Positions 24,533-32,917 are shown, counted from the stretch's first letter. The stretch is 43,596 bases of DNA from CALFXN01 sp937957815 (GCA_036788195.1 DAIQNX010000022.1:1-43596); one strand, 5' to 3'. Numbers and translations are program-made. The notes: a model not told the origin generated them from the sequence alone.

Positions 24533-24709
24533 GTGAAGAATGTCGAAATGAGCGTGAAAGGCGAGATCCTGACGATTACGGTGGACCTGTCGCAGACGTT
24601 CGGGAAGTCCTCGAGCGGCAAGTCGACGATCATCGCGTCGACGGAGGGCAACCAGTCCGTGCCGGGGCACGAGACCGTCAAGATCGGGCTGAACGTCTAC
24701 ACGAAGTAG
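24533..24709 (+). CDS. Small conserved hypothetical protein (58 residues)
   Basis: GTG start with GAGGT eight bases upstream gives a 58-residue protein: MKNVEMSVKGEILTITVDLS, then FGKSSSGKSTIIASTEGN, VPG and KIGLNVYTK at the end. There is no signal peptide or membrane segment; it looks like a compact beta-rich cytoplasmic protein. I recall similar short proteins with an SSSGK...ASTEGN...VPG...KIGLNVY pattern in other anaerobes, but no function is known to me. The SSSGKS stretch resembles a P-loop only superficially and the protein is far too short for a NTPase. It sits alone between a terminator and a convergent gene. Confidence 0.7.
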   Translation: MKNVEMSVKGEILTITVDLSQTFGKSSSGKSTIIASTEGNQSVPGHETVKIGLNVYTK

Positions 24710-24735
24710 CTGCGGTAGCCTGGCGGGCCGGGCGG

Positions 24736-25971
24736 TTACCGGGTCGCCAGCTCCAGCGCGCAACGCAGCAATACGTTTGCGCCGCCCGCCAGATCCTCCG
24801 GCCTCGTGCGTTCCTCCGGGCAATGGCTCCGGCCGCCGATCGAGGGGACGAAGATCATCGCCGTCGGGCACACGCGGCTCATGTACTTCGCATCGTGTCC
24901 CGCGCCGCTCGGCATCGGGATGTTCGACAACCCAAGCTCCCGCACGGTCCGCTCGACGAGCGCGACCATCGACGGGGCGAAGCGCAGCGGCGGCGTGTCG
25001 GTCTTCCGCTCCAGGTCGAAGGAGAGCCCGTGTTTGTCGGCGATGCGGCGGACCATGTCCTCGACGGCGTGTTTGCCGCGCTCGAAGAGGTCTTCGTCGT
25101 ACTGGCGGAAGTCGAGCGTAAACGCCGCTTCCGAAGGGATGACGTTGACCACGTCGGGAGACACGCGAAGACGTCCCATCGTCGTGAGCGCGCCGTTTCC
25201 CATCTCTTCGGCGAACGTCCGCAGTTCGCAGCAGAGTTCCGCCGCCGCGAGCAGCGCGTCCCTGCGGTACTCCAGCGGCGTCGTTCCCGCGTGGTTGGCC
25301 TCGCCCGAGAAACGGCCGCGCCACCACGCGATCCCCTGGATTCCCTGGACGACGCCGGCCTGAATCTTCCGCCGGTCGAGCACGGGCCCCTGTTCGACGT
25401 GGAGTTCGAGGTAGGACGACGCTTCGATCTTCCCCTCCCCGACGTACCCGATCCGCCCCAGTTCCTCCCCGACGGAGACGCCGTCGTCGTCCGTCGTTCG
25501 ATAGATCCGTTCGAGGTCGAGATCGCCGGACACGTACATGCTTCCCATCATCGTCGGCTGGAAGCGCGCGCCTTCCTCGTTGGTGAAGGCCGTGACCGCG
25601 ACGGGGGTTTCCGTTTCCACGGCGTGGTCGTTCAGCGTCCGGATGACTTCGAGCCCCGCGAGGACGCCGTAGACGCCGTCATACGGGCCGGCGTCCCGGA
25701 CCGTGTCGAGATGCGACCCCATCATGACGGGTTTCGCGCATCCGTTGCGTCCGGGACGGACGCCGCAGATGTTGCCGACCGGGTCGACGACGACGTCGAG
25801 CTTCGCGTCGCGGAGCCATGCTGCGAAGAGATCCCTTCCCGCCCGGTCTCCGTCGTCCAGCGCGAGGCGGGTCCGTCCCGCGCCGCCGGGCCGCCCCCCG
25901 ATGTTTCCCATTTCCCCGAGAGAGCGGAGCAGCCGTTCGACGTCGATCCGCAAGTCGTTCAAGTCGCTCAT
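24736..25971 (-). CDS. M20 family amidase (hydantoinase/carbamoylase type)
   Basis: 411-residue Zn-dependent amidohydrolase of the AllC/HyuC group (allantoate amidohydrolase, N-carbamoyl-L-amino-acid hydrolase, beta-ureidopropionase). Metal and catalytic motifs are visible: MGSHLDTVRDAGPYDG, TAFTNEEGARF, LELHVEQGPVLD and PSGAGHDAKYM. ATG 25971 follows GGAGGTCATCTC, and its first bases overlap the stop of the GntR gene (ATGA), so the two are coupled. The longer open frame upstream is a shadow of the regulator. The enzyme would hydrolyse a carbamoyl or amide bond of an imported nitrogen compound in the cytoplasm. The precise substrate is open. Confidence 0.9.
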   Translation of the reverse strand: MSDLNDLRIDVERLLRSLGEMGNIGGRPGGAGRTRLALDDGDRAGRDLFAAWLRDAKLDVVVDPVGNICGVRPGRNGCAKPVMMGSHLDTVRDAGPYDGVYGVLAGLEVIRTLNDHAVETETPVAVTAFTNEEGARFQPTMMGSMYVSGDLDLERIYRTTDDDGVSVGEELGRIGYVGEGKIEASSYLELHVEQGPVLDRRKIQAGVVQGIQGIAWWRGRFSGEANHAGTTPLEYRRDALLAAAELCCELRTFAEEMGNGALTTMGRLRVSPDVVNVIPSEAAFTLDFRQYDEDLFERGKHAVEDMVRRIADKHGLSFDLERKTDTPPLRFAPSMVALVERTVRELGLSNIPMPSGAGHDAKYMSRVCPTAMIFVPSIGGRSHCPEERTRPEDLAGGANVLLRCALELATR

Positions 25972-26774
25972 GAGATGACCTCCGTTCGTTCCGTTTCGGC
26001 GTGTTGCTTCCGGAACCTGTTCTCGTACGCGGTGTAGATCTCGTGATAGTGCTCGACCATCTTCCGGATGGTCAGGTCGCACTGCATGTCCCACAATCCG
26101 TTCGCGAGCGCCTCGTGTTCGCGAATGATGGTTTCCGGTCGACGCTGCTCGTGGATCGAATAGATCGCGATCCGGGTGACCTCGTCGCTGATTTTCCTCC
26201 AGATCTCGTCGAGACGGCGATTGCGGATACTTGCGATGATCGCGGTGTGGAATTTCATGTCCTCCTTGATGAAGGCGATCGAGTCGTCCGTGAGACCTTT
26301 CATGTTGTTGATCAACGGAATGAGCATCCCGGCAAGAAACCGGGGCTCGCCTGAAGAGAATATCGCCCTGATCGCGAAGGGTTCGACCATCTCGCGGAGC
26401 ATGAAAACCTCCCTGACATCGTCCATGCTGATGCCGCGCACGACGATCTTCCGCTTCTCCTGCAGCAGGATCCACCCGTCCTGTCCGAGGCGCTTGAGCG
26501 CCTCGCGCACGGGAGTTCGGCTCGTGCCGAGGGCTTCGGCGAGGGAGCGTTCCTGGACGACGCTCTCCGGAGGCAGACGCAGCTCGACAATCCGAGACTT
26601 GATTTCGTTGTACACGCGATCGGCAAGATTCTGCCGTTCTTCATCGTTCCGTGGGGTCATTTCCTCCGATGCATCTCCCATGTGTGGATTTCCGGCGGCG
26701 TATCGTCGGCGGAACGTGTCCGGGAATCGTTGAAAAGGTTCATTGTATTGTAACAAAAAGAATCTCCCTGTCAC
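25968..26774 (-). CDS. GntR-family transcriptional regulator (FCD domain)
   Basis: DNA-binding repressor or activator: an N-terminal winged helix (LADRVYNEIKSRIVELRLPP, ERSLAEALGTSRTPVREALKRL) and an alpha-helical FCD ligand domain (VFMLREMVEPFAIRAIF, FHTAIIASIRNRRLDEIW, EHEALANGLW) that usually binds a carboxylate through a metal site. GTG 26774 has GGAGG seven bases upstream and gives 268 residues; ATGs at 26681 or 26660 would give the more usual ~235, so the start is not certain. It is cotranscribed with the M20 amidase and divergent from the nitrilase operon. The three GGTATGCC copies in the shared promoter are its probable binding sites. Confidence 0.9.
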   Translation of the reverse strand: MTGRFFLLQYNEPFQRFPDTFRRRYAAGNPHMGDASEEMTPRNDEERQNLADRVYNEIKSRIVELRLPPESVVQERSLAEALGTSRTPVREALKRLGQDGWILLQEKRKIVVRGISMDDVREVFMLREMVEPFAIRAIFSSGEPRFLAGMLIPLINNMKGLTDDSIAFIKEDMKFHTAIIASIRNRRLDEIWRKISDEVTRIAIYSIHEQRRPETIIREHEALANGLWDMQCDLTIRKMVEHYHEIYTAYENRFRKQHAETERTEVIS

Positions 26775-26846
26775 CGAGCATCCTCCGGAGACCCGGATTC
26801 GACCGGAGGGGGGCAGCGGCCGTCCCGGCGGCCCCGGTCTTTTGAT

Positions 26847-26876
26847 ATATTATGCACAAGGTATGCCAAAAATCAA
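26847..26876 (-). promoter_or_regulatory. Promoter of the GntR-amidase operon
   Basis: On the minus strand TTGATT (26876-26871), an 18-base spacer and TAATAT (26852-26847). The spacer contains operator copy 1. The start point should fall near 26840. Confidence 0.6.
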
Positions 26877-26907
26877 TAAGGTATGCCTTGACAATTTTTG
26901 GCATACC
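26860..26907. promoter_or_regulatory. Three-copy operator array, 20-bp phased
   Basis: GGTATGCC at 26860-26867 and 26880-26887, and its complement GGCATACC at 26900-26907. Each 8-mer is itself one base from a perfect palindrome, as usual for FadR/GntR sites. Spacing is exactly 20 bp, two helical turns. Copies 1 and 3 extend to a perfect 14-base inverted repeat (26860-26873 with 26894-26907). Copies 1 and 3 lie in the spacers of the two divergent promoters and copy 2 between their -35 boxes. Confidence 0.8.
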
Positions 26908-26917
26908 GAGATATGAT
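26888..26917 (+). promoter_or_regulatory. Promoter of the nitrilase-dehydrogenase-TRAP operon
   Basis: TTGACA (26888-26893), an 18-base spacer and TATGAT (26912-26917). Operator copy 3 fills the middle of the spacer, so a bound GntR protein would block polymerase directly. The predicted start near 26924 leaves a leader of about 84 bases before the ATG at 27008. Confidence 0.8.
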
Positions 26918-27007
26918 ACGGCTCGTGCTATTGGAATAGTCGCACAACGTTGAGTGTTGTGATTTTCATTCGTCGTCTCGGTGTTTCGAAGAAAGAGGAG
27001 GGATTGG

Positions 27008-27799
27008 ATGCTGCGTGTCGGAATCGCTCAGATCGATATTTCGATCGGAAACCGTGAGGCAAACCGGCAGAAAGTCGCGGACTGGATGAAGCGGTATTAC
27101 GTGAAGAGTCCCCAAGAGACCGTCATCGTTCTCCCGGAAATCTGGGACGTGGGGTATGCCCTCGAGGACGCCGGGCGTCTCGCGGATCCGGAAGGCGCTT
27201 CGGCTGCGGAATTTCTCGGACATCTGGCGCGGGAGTACGGAACCTGGTTCGCGGGCGGATCCGTGCTTGCCGGCACGAAGACCGGGGCGGCGAACCGCGC
27301 ACAGGTGATCGATCCGCAGGGCAGGCTCGTGGCGCAGTACGACAAGATTCATCTGATTCCGCTGATGGACGAGCAGAAGTATCTCGATGCCGGGAAATCC
27401 GACTGTATCTTCCGGATCGGCGACACGACCGCCGGGTGCGTGATCTGCTACGACATCCGCTTCTGCGAGTGGCTGCGCCTGTACGCCCTTCGCGGAACGA
27501 AGGTCCTTTTCGTCTCCGCCGAATGGCCGAAAATCCGCATCGATCACTGGAAGGCGCTGCTCAAAGCCCGAGCGATCGAGAACATGATGTACGTCGTCGC
27601 GTGCAACAGGGTGGGAACGTCGAAGGACACGCTCTTCGGCGGTTCCTCTGTGGTTCTCGACCCCTGGGGAACGGCGCTCTTCGAGGCCGGTGAGGGAGAG
27701 GAAGGACATTTCGTCGTCATCGATCCCTCGAAAGTCGACGAGATCCGCGATCACCTTCAGGTGTTCCGCATGCGAAGACCGGAGCTCTACAGGGAGTAG
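27008..27799 (+). CDS. Carbon-nitrogen hydrolase (nitrilase superfamily)
   Basis: 263-residue amidase with the full Glu-Lys-Cys triad: Glu44 in VLPEIW, Lys113 in YDKIHLIP and Cys147 in VICYDIRFCEW. This is the same broad omega-amidase/Nit2-like group as the 2749 gene but clearly diverged (CEW instead of PEL after the nucleophile region). ATG 27008 is preceded by GAGGAGGG at 26996-27003. As first gene behind the regulated promoter it leads an operon with a D-2-hydroxyacid dehydrogenase and dctPQM. A plausible role is removing an amide nitrogen from the imported compound or its oxo-acid product (inference). Confidence 0.9.
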   Translation: MLRVGIAQIDISIGNREANRQKVADWMKRYYVKSPQETVIVLPEIWDVGYALEDAGRLADPEGASAAEFLGHLAREYGTWFAGGSVLAGTKTGAANRAQVIDPQGRLVAQYDKIHLIPLMDEQKYLDAGKSDCIFRIGDTTAGCVICYDIRFCEWLRLYALRGTKVLFVSAEWPKIRIDHWKALLKARAIENMMYVVACNRVGTSKDTLFGGSSVVLDPWGTALFEAGEGEEGHFVVIDPSKVDEIRDHLQVFRMRRPELYRE

Positions 27800-27865
27800 G
27801 ACCGGATTTTCCCGGAAGACACGACTCGTTTCAATTCCAAACGATCCTGGAGGTACGGTGGAGAC

Positions 27866-28855
27866 ATGGCGAAATATACGGTATTCATGACGGACAAGAT
27901 CTGGCCCGATATCGAAATCGAGAAGGGGATCCTGAAGAGCGTCGACGCAGAGCTGATCCTCTCGAAGGGCGGTACGCCCGAGGAGATCTGCCGCGAGGGA
28001 AAGGACTGCGACGCCCTGATGGTTCTCTTCACGCCCATGAAGAGGGAATTTCTCGGAATGTTCGATCATTGCGGCCTCCTGGTCCGGATGGGGATCGGGA
28101 CGAATACGGTGGACCTTCCGTTCGCGACGGAACGGGGCATCATGGTCTGCAACGTTCCGGACTACTGCCAGGAGGAGGTCGCCGACCACGCGATGGCGCT
28201 CTTTCTGGAGATCACCCGGAAGGTCGGGATGCTCGACCGGCAGGTCAGGTCGGGCGGATGGGACATGTCGATCGCGGACCCGGTTCCGCGCCTTCAGGGG
28301 AAGGTCTTCGGACTCCTGGGGTGCGGCGGCATCGGGCGAATGACGGGGAGGCGCGCGGCGTCTTTCGGGATGCGGCTTGCGGGGTATGATCCGTATCAGC
28401 CCGAGGAGGTCTTCATCGACGAACGGATCAAGCGGTACGACGATCTCCGGAAATTCCTCGCGGAAGTCGACGTCGTGTCGCTCCATGTGCCTCTGACTCC
28501 CGAGACCGCGGATATAATCAACAAGGAGACGCTGAATTTCATGAAACCGACGGCGTACCTGATCAATACGTCCCGCGGAGCCCTCGTGGTCGAGGACGAC
28601 CTCTACGACGCGCTGGCGGCGAAGAGAATCGCCGGAGCCGCGCTGGATGTTCTCCGCGTGGAGCCGCCGAAGGAGAAGACGCGGTTTGCGGATCTTTCGA
28701 ACATCGTGATCACGCCCCATGCCGGGTGGAACTCGGAGGACGCGATCCCCGAACTTCGCGTGAAGGCGGCGCAGGAGGTGGTGCGCTTCTTCACGGAGGG
28801 GCGCCCGAAACATCTGGTCAACAGGGAAATTCTGGAAGTCGCAGCGGTTCGCTGA
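27866..28855 (+). CDS. D-isomer-specific 2-hydroxyacid dehydrogenase
   Basis: 329-residue NAD(P)-dependent enzyme interconverting a 2-oxo acid and a D-2-hydroxy acid. The Rossmann loop GCGGIG is at 152-157 and the catalytic residues are Arg237 (NTSRGALV), Glu266 (RVEPP) and His285 (TPHAGW). The length is normal for the phosphoglycerate/hydroxyacid dehydrogenase family. It starts 66 bp after the amidase and ends 36 bp before dctP. An omega-amidase next to a 2-oxo acid reductase would be consistent with processing an amidated oxo or hydroxy acid delivered by the TRAP transporter, though no direct evidence fixes the substrate. Confidence 0.93.
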   Translation: MAKYTVFMTDKIWPDIEIEKGILKSVDAELILSKGGTPEEICREGKDCDALMVLFTPMKREFLGMFDHCGLLVRMGIGTNTVDLPFATERGIMVCNVPDYCQEEVADHAMALFLEITRKVGMLDRQVRSGGWDMSIADPVPRLQGKVFGLLGCGGIGRMTGRRAASFGMRLAGYDPYQPEEVFIDERIKRYDDLRKFLAEVDVVSLHVPLTPETADIINKETLNFMKPTAYLINTSRGALVVEDDLYDALAAKRIAGAALDVLRVEPPKEKTRFADLSNIVITPHAGWNSEDAIPELRVKAAQEVVRFFTEGRPKHLVNREILEVAAVR

Positions 28856-28891
28856 GATCCGTCACACACATAAAAAGGGAGGTTCGAAGAA

Positions 28892-29911
28892 ATGAAGGGC
28901 AAAAGGTTCCTTGGTATGGCGCTGTGCGTTGCGTTCATGGCGGTCGTTCTCCTGTGCAATGCGTCCGTTTCCGTTGCGGCCGACGTCCTGAAGCTGAAGA
29001 TCGGCCACGTCGTCACCGAGACGGGCGGCGAGCATCTCGGCTCCCTGAAGTTCGCGGAGCTGCTCGACAAGAAGTCCGGCGGAAAGATCAAGCTTCAGAT
29101 ATTCCCCAACGGTCAGATCGGCGGAAACCGCGAGATGATCGAGTCCATGCAGGCCGGCGCCCTCGACATGGCGCTCCCGGCGCTTCCCGCCCTGGGCGGA
29201 TTCACCGACAAGACCAAGGTCTTCGATCTCTTCTACCTCTTCGACGACAACAAGCAGGCCGAGAAAGTCCTCGACGGACCGGTCGGCCAGGAAGTCGCGA
29301 AGTCCGTCGAAGCCGCGAATATCAAGATCATCTCCTGGTGGTCCCAGGGCTTCCGCGAGACGACGGCAAACAGGGAGATCCGGACGCCGGCCGACCTGAA
29401 GGGACTCAAGATCCGGGTCATGGAGAATCCGCTTCACATCGAGGCATGGAACACGCTCGGCGCGAGCGCGATCCCGATGGCGTTCTCCGAGGTTCTGACG
29501 AGCCTTCAGCAGGGCGTTCTCGACGCGCAGGAGAATCCCTACCAGAACATCGTGAACTCGGGCTTCCACACGGTCCAGAAGTACATCATCGAAACGCACC
29601 ACCTCTACGGCCCGCTTCCGCTCGTCGTCTCGAAGGTGAACTGGGACAAGCTCGCGCCCGAGCAGCAGAAGATCATCCTCGAGGCCGCCGAGGAGACCAA
29701 GGTCTGGCAGCGCGCGAAACAGGAGGAAATCAACAACAGGCTCAAGGCCGACATCCTGAAGACCGGGAAGAACGTCGTCATCGAACTGACGCCCGAACAA
29801 CGCAACGAATTCCGCAAGAAGCTCGTACCGATGTACAAGAAGTACGTTCCCCAGATGAACGGCGCCGTCGAGAAGATCTACAAGGAGCTCGGCAGGGCGG
29901 TAGACTTTTAA
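28892..29911 (+). CDS. dctP: TRAP transporter solute-binding protein DctP
   Basis: 339-residue periplasmic binding protein with a signal peptide (cleavage near VSVAAD). DctP features are complete: FPNGQIGGNREMIESMQAGA, GLKIRVMENPLH with the substrate arginine, and LTSLQQGVLDAQENPYQNIV. GGAGG lies nine bases before the ATG. It resembles the fragmentary DctP at the window start in the same motifs but is not a near copy. Translation of the permease genes is separated from it by an 87-bp spacer containing a 12-bp stem. Confidence 0.95.
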   Translation: MKGKRFLGMALCVAFMAVVLLCNASVSVAADVLKLKIGHVVTETGGEHLGSLKFAELLDKKSGGKIKLQIFPNGQIGGNREMIESMQAGALDMALPALPALGGFTDKTKVFDLFYLFDDNKQAEKVLDGPVGQEVAKSVEAANIKIISWWSQGFRETTANREIRTPADLKGLKIRVMENPLHIEAWNTLGASAIPMAFSEVLTSLQQGVLDAQENPYQNIVNSGFHTVQKYIIETHHLYGPLPLVVSKVNWDKLAPEQQKIILEAAEETKVWQRAKQEEINNRLKADILKTGKNVVIELTPEQRNEFRKKLVPMYKKYVPQMNGAVEKIYKELGRAVDF

Positions 29912-29935
29912 CTTCCACAGGAGAATCGTTTGACG

Positions 29936-29972
29936 GACGAATGCCGGGGGTGCGCAACTTCCGGCATTCGTC
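29936..29972 (+). other. Intercistronic hairpin between dctP and dctQ
   Basis: Perfect 12-base arms GACGAATGCCGG (29936-29947) and complement (29961-29972) with a 13-base loop and no U-run. It probably acts as a 3' stabiliser of dctP message or partial attenuator, giving more binding protein than permease. Confidence 0.55.
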
Positions 29973-29998
29973 GAATATTACAGCACGGAGGCGTTCCC

Positions 29999-30502
29999 AT
30001 GGGGAAGAAAGTTCTGCGGTTTCTCGACAGATGGGAAGAATACGTCCTGTTCGTCGTAATGATCTTCATGCTTGTCACGCTTCTCGTTCAGGTCGTGTGT
30101 CGTTACGTGTTTTCGTTCAGCTTTTCCTGGGCCGAACAGTCGGCCCGAATCGGTTTCGTCTGGCTGACGATGGTGGGCATCAGTCTCGCGGCGAAGAAGG
30201 GAATCCACCTCAAGGTCGATATCCTCACGCAGGTCTGTCCTCCTTCCGTCGCCCGAACGATCGAAAAATTCTCGGACGTCTGCACGATGGCGTTCGGTGT
30301 CTATATGGGATGGCTCATCTTCAAGACAGTTCTGATGCAGGTCCGGCTTCATCAGGTTTTCGCGTCGATTCCATGGCTTCCGACGTGGACGATGTACGTC
30401 GCCGGAACGCTCGGGATGCTGGGGCTCACGTTCCGCACGATCCAGCGTCTCGTTCTCGCGTCGCGCGCGAAACGCGCCAGGGAAGGGAGTGAGTCGGCAT
30501 GA
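29999..30502 (+). CDS. dctQ: TRAP transporter small permease DctQ
   Basis: 167-residue four-helix membrane subunit. The ATG at 29999 is chosen for GGAGG seven bases upstream; an in-frame upstream extension would run through the hairpin. Family loop WAEQSARIGFVWLTMVGISL followed by AAKKGIHLKVD is present. Its stop overlaps the start of dctM by four bases (ATGA), so the two permease subunits are translationally coupled. Confidence 0.94.
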   Translation: MGKKVLRFLDRWEEYVLFVVMIFMLVTLLVQVVCRYVFSFSFSWAEQSARIGFVWLTMVGISLAAKKGIHLKVDILTQVCPPSVARTIEKFSDVCTMAFGVYMGWLIFKTVLMQVRLHQVFASIPWLPTWTMYVAGTLGMLGLTFRTIQRLVLASRAKRAREGSESA

Positions 30503-31791
30503 TTCCGCTTCTTCTCGTTTCCCTGCTCGTTCTTCTGCTTCTTTCGGTTCCCGTGGCGATCGCGATGGCGTCCGCGTGCGCGCTGGTCTTCTGGGTATTC
30601 TATCCCGGGAGTCCGATGATCCAGCTGCTCGCGCAGGCGATGATCAGCACCGCCGATTCGTTTCCGCTCATGGCGATTCCGTTCTTCATGCTCGTCGGCA
30701 CCCTGATGTCCCGTTCTGGACTCGCGGAGGAAATCATCAACGTCGGAGACGCCGTGACCGGAAGCATGCCGGGAGGACTCGGCGCGTCGACGATCGTCGC
30801 GTGCATGATCTTCGCGGCGATTTCGGGCTCCGGGCCGGCCGTCGTCGCCGCGCTCGGCGTCATTCTCATTCCGGCGATGATTCAGCGGGGGTACGATCCG
30901 GGGTACGCGGGATCGCTCGTCGCGGCCGGGGCCACGATAGGGCCCGTCATCCCGCCGAGCATTCCGATGATCATCTACAGCGTCATCGCCGGAACGTCTG
31001 TGGTCGGAATGTTCGCCGCCGGAGCCGTCCCGGGAATTCTCATGGGGCTCATCCTCATGCTCTTCAACTACTTCATCGCGAAAAAACGCGGATACCGGGG
31101 CAAGGAGCGCCGGGGCGGAGCGAAATGGGTCTTCGGCCAGTGCTGGAAGGCCAAATGGGCGCTCCTTCTCCCCTTTATCATCCTCGGCGGAATCTACGGC
31201 GGCGTCTTCACACCGACCGAAGCCGCGGTCGTCGGATGCTTCTACGCGCTCGTCGTCGGCCATTTCGTCTACCACCAGCTCTCGTTCGCGAAGCTGTTCG
31301 ACGCGTGCGTCGAGGCCGGGGTTCTTTCGTGCCTGTCGATGTTCATCCTCGGCGGGGCGACGACGTTCGGCCGCCTCCTGACCATGGAGCAGATTCCGCA
31401 GATGCTCGCGGAAAGTATGCTCTCATTTACGAACAATCCGGTCATTCTCATGGCGCTTATCATGGGATTCCTGCTGATTACGGGAATGTTCATCGACACG
31501 ACGTCCAACGTCGTGCTCTTCACGCCGCTCTTCCTTCCGATCGTGACGTCGGTCGGGTACAGCCCGATCCTCTTCGGCGTCGTCATGACGATGAATCTCT
31601 GTCTCGGGATGATCACCCCGCCCGTCGGCGTCAACCTGTATGTCGCACAGGGAATCTCTCAGGCCCCGTTCGAAAAACTGATCCGGGAAGCGCTGCCGCT
31701 CATGGTCGCGCTCATGATCGCGATCGCGCTGACAATCGCTTTCCCGGAGCTCGCGCTGTTCCTTCCCAGACTCATGGGCCAGGCCGTCTGA
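30499..31791 (+). CDS. dctM: TRAP transporter large permease DctM
   Basis: 430-residue membrane subunit with about twelve hydrophobic segments. Motifs: FFMLVGTLMSRSGLAEEI, FAAISGSGPAVVAALGVILI, PPSIPMIIYSVIAGTSVVGM, GIYGGVFTPTEAAVVGC and GMITPPVGVNLYVAQGIS. It is complete and is the last gene of the operon before a strong terminator. Confidence 0.95.
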   Translation: MIPLLLVSLLVLLLLSVPVAIAMASACALVFWVFYPGSPMIQLLAQAMISTADSFPLMAIPFFMLVGTLMSRSGLAEEIINVGDAVTGSMPGGLGASTIVACMIFAAISGSGPAVVAALGVILIPAMIQRGYDPGYAGSLVAAGATIGPVIPPSIPMIIYSVIAGTSVVGMFAAGAVPGILMGLILMLFNYFIAKKRGYRGKERRGGAKWVFGQCWKAKWALLLPFIILGGIYGGVFTPTEAAVVGCFYALVVGHFVYHQLSFAKLFDACVEAGVLSCLSMFILGGATTFGRLLTMEQIPQMLAESMLSFTNNPVILMALIMGFLLITGMFIDTTSNVVLFTPLFLPIVTSVGYSPILFGVVMTMNLCLGMITPPVGVNLYVAQGISQAPFEKLIREALPLMVALMIAIALTIAFPELALFLPRLMGQAV

Positions 31792-31825
31792 CGCTCCGGA
31801 ACGGGATTCTGCGCCGGGTATCGTG

Positions 31826-31865
31826 GCGGGTTGCCGGAATATCCTTCCGGCGACCCGCTTTTTTT
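31826..31865 (+). terminator. Intrinsic terminator of the nitrilase-dctPQM operon
   Basis: GCGGGT-T-GCCGGAA pairs with TTCCGGC-G-ACCCGC across a five-base loop, then seven T end at 31865. A near-perfect rho-independent terminator. Confidence 0.95.
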
Positions 31866-31951
31866 ACGGAGCAATTCCGTTCAAGAACTTCCTTCCGCCT
31901 CGACGTAGAATCTCTTCGAAAGAATATCTTCGGCAGGGGAGGGATCTGCGG

Positions 31952-32908
31952 ATGAAACCGGTACTGCGGAGCGTTCTGGAGGCGATCGGCGAGACGCCGC
32001 TCGTGGAACTCTCGCGGTTTGTCGCCGCGCGGAAGCTCGATGGGAGGATCCTCGCGAAGCTCGAGTATCTCAACCCGGGATTCAGCAAGAAAGACAGGAT
32101 CGCGTTGCAGATCATCGACGACGCGGAGCGTTCGGGGGAACTCAAGCCGGGGCAGACCGTCGTCGAACTGACGAGCGGCAACACGGGAACGGGGCTTTCG
32201 ATCGTTTGCGGCGTGCGGGGGTACCCGTTCGTCGCCGTGATGTCGAAGGGGAATTCGATGGAGCGCGCCCGAATGATGGCGGCTCTCGGGGCCGAGGTGG
32301 TCCTCGTCGATCAGGCTCCGGGTTCGATGGTGGGGCAGGTGTCGGGCGACGACCTCGCGCTCGTCGAGCTGCGCGCGCAGGAGCTCGTCCGCGAACGGAA
32401 CGCGTTCCGCGCCGATCAGTTCCGCAACCGGGGAAACATCCGGGCGCACGAGCTTCATACGGGCGAGGAGATCTGGGAGCAGTCGGGCGGAACCGTCGAC
32501 GCGTTCGCTGATTTCGCGGGGACGGCCGGATCGTTCGTTGGATGCGCGAACGCGCTGCGCCGTCATCGTCCGGGAATGCCGTGCTGGCTCGTGGAGCCCG
32601 AGGGGGCTCCCTACCTCGCCGCGGGCCGCGTCTCGAACCCGAACCATCGTATCCAGGGAGGCGGCTATTCGATGGATCTCCCGTTCCTCGACGGCCGCGA
32701 GGTGACGGGGTTCCTGACGGTTTCCGACGAAGAGGCGATGCGGACGGCGCGGGATCTCGCGAGACTCGAGGGGATCTTCGGAGGATTCTCTGGCGGCGCG
32801 AACGTTGCGGCCGCGGCGAGGCTCCTCGAGGGACCGGCCCGGGGAAAGACCGTCGCGGTGCTGATCTGCGACTCCGGCCTCAAGTACATGAGCACGGACC
32901 TGTACTGA
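31952..32908 (+). CDS. PLP-dependent cysteine synthase/beta-replacing family enzyme
   Basis: 318-residue fold-type II PLP enzyme of the cysteine synthase family. The lysine that binds PLP should be Lys47 in NPGFSKKDR, a variant of the common SVKDR motif; phosphate and substrate loops are ELTSGNTGTGLS (72-83) and FGGFSGGANVA near the C-terminus. ATG 31952 follows GGGGAGGG. Several features differ from housekeeping CysK (SKKDR, GTGLS, GFSGG), so a specialised beta-replacement or beta-elimination on an O-activated serine or a related amino acid is possible. It stands alone between terminators. Confidence 0.85.
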   Translation: MKPVLRSVLEAIGETPLVELSRFVAARKLDGRILAKLEYLNPGFSKKDRIALQIIDDAERSGELKPGQTVVELTSGNTGTGLSIVCGVRGYPFVAVMSKGNSMERARMMAALGAEVVLVDQAPGSMVGQVSGDDLALVELRAQELVRERNAFRADQFRNRGNIRAHELHTGEEIWEQSGGTVDAFADFAGTAGSFVGCANALRRHRPGMPCWLVEPEGAPYLAAGRVSNPNHRIQGGGYSMDLPFLDGREVTGFLTVSDEEAMRTARDLARLEGIFGGFSGGANVAAAARLLEGPARGKTVAVLICDSGLKYMSTDLY

Positions 32909-32917
32909 TCGCGATAT

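Noticed and set aside
24533..24709. P-loop NTPase from the SSSGKS stretch
   Set aside because: The GxxxxGK[ST] pattern is incomplete and the 58-residue protein is too short.
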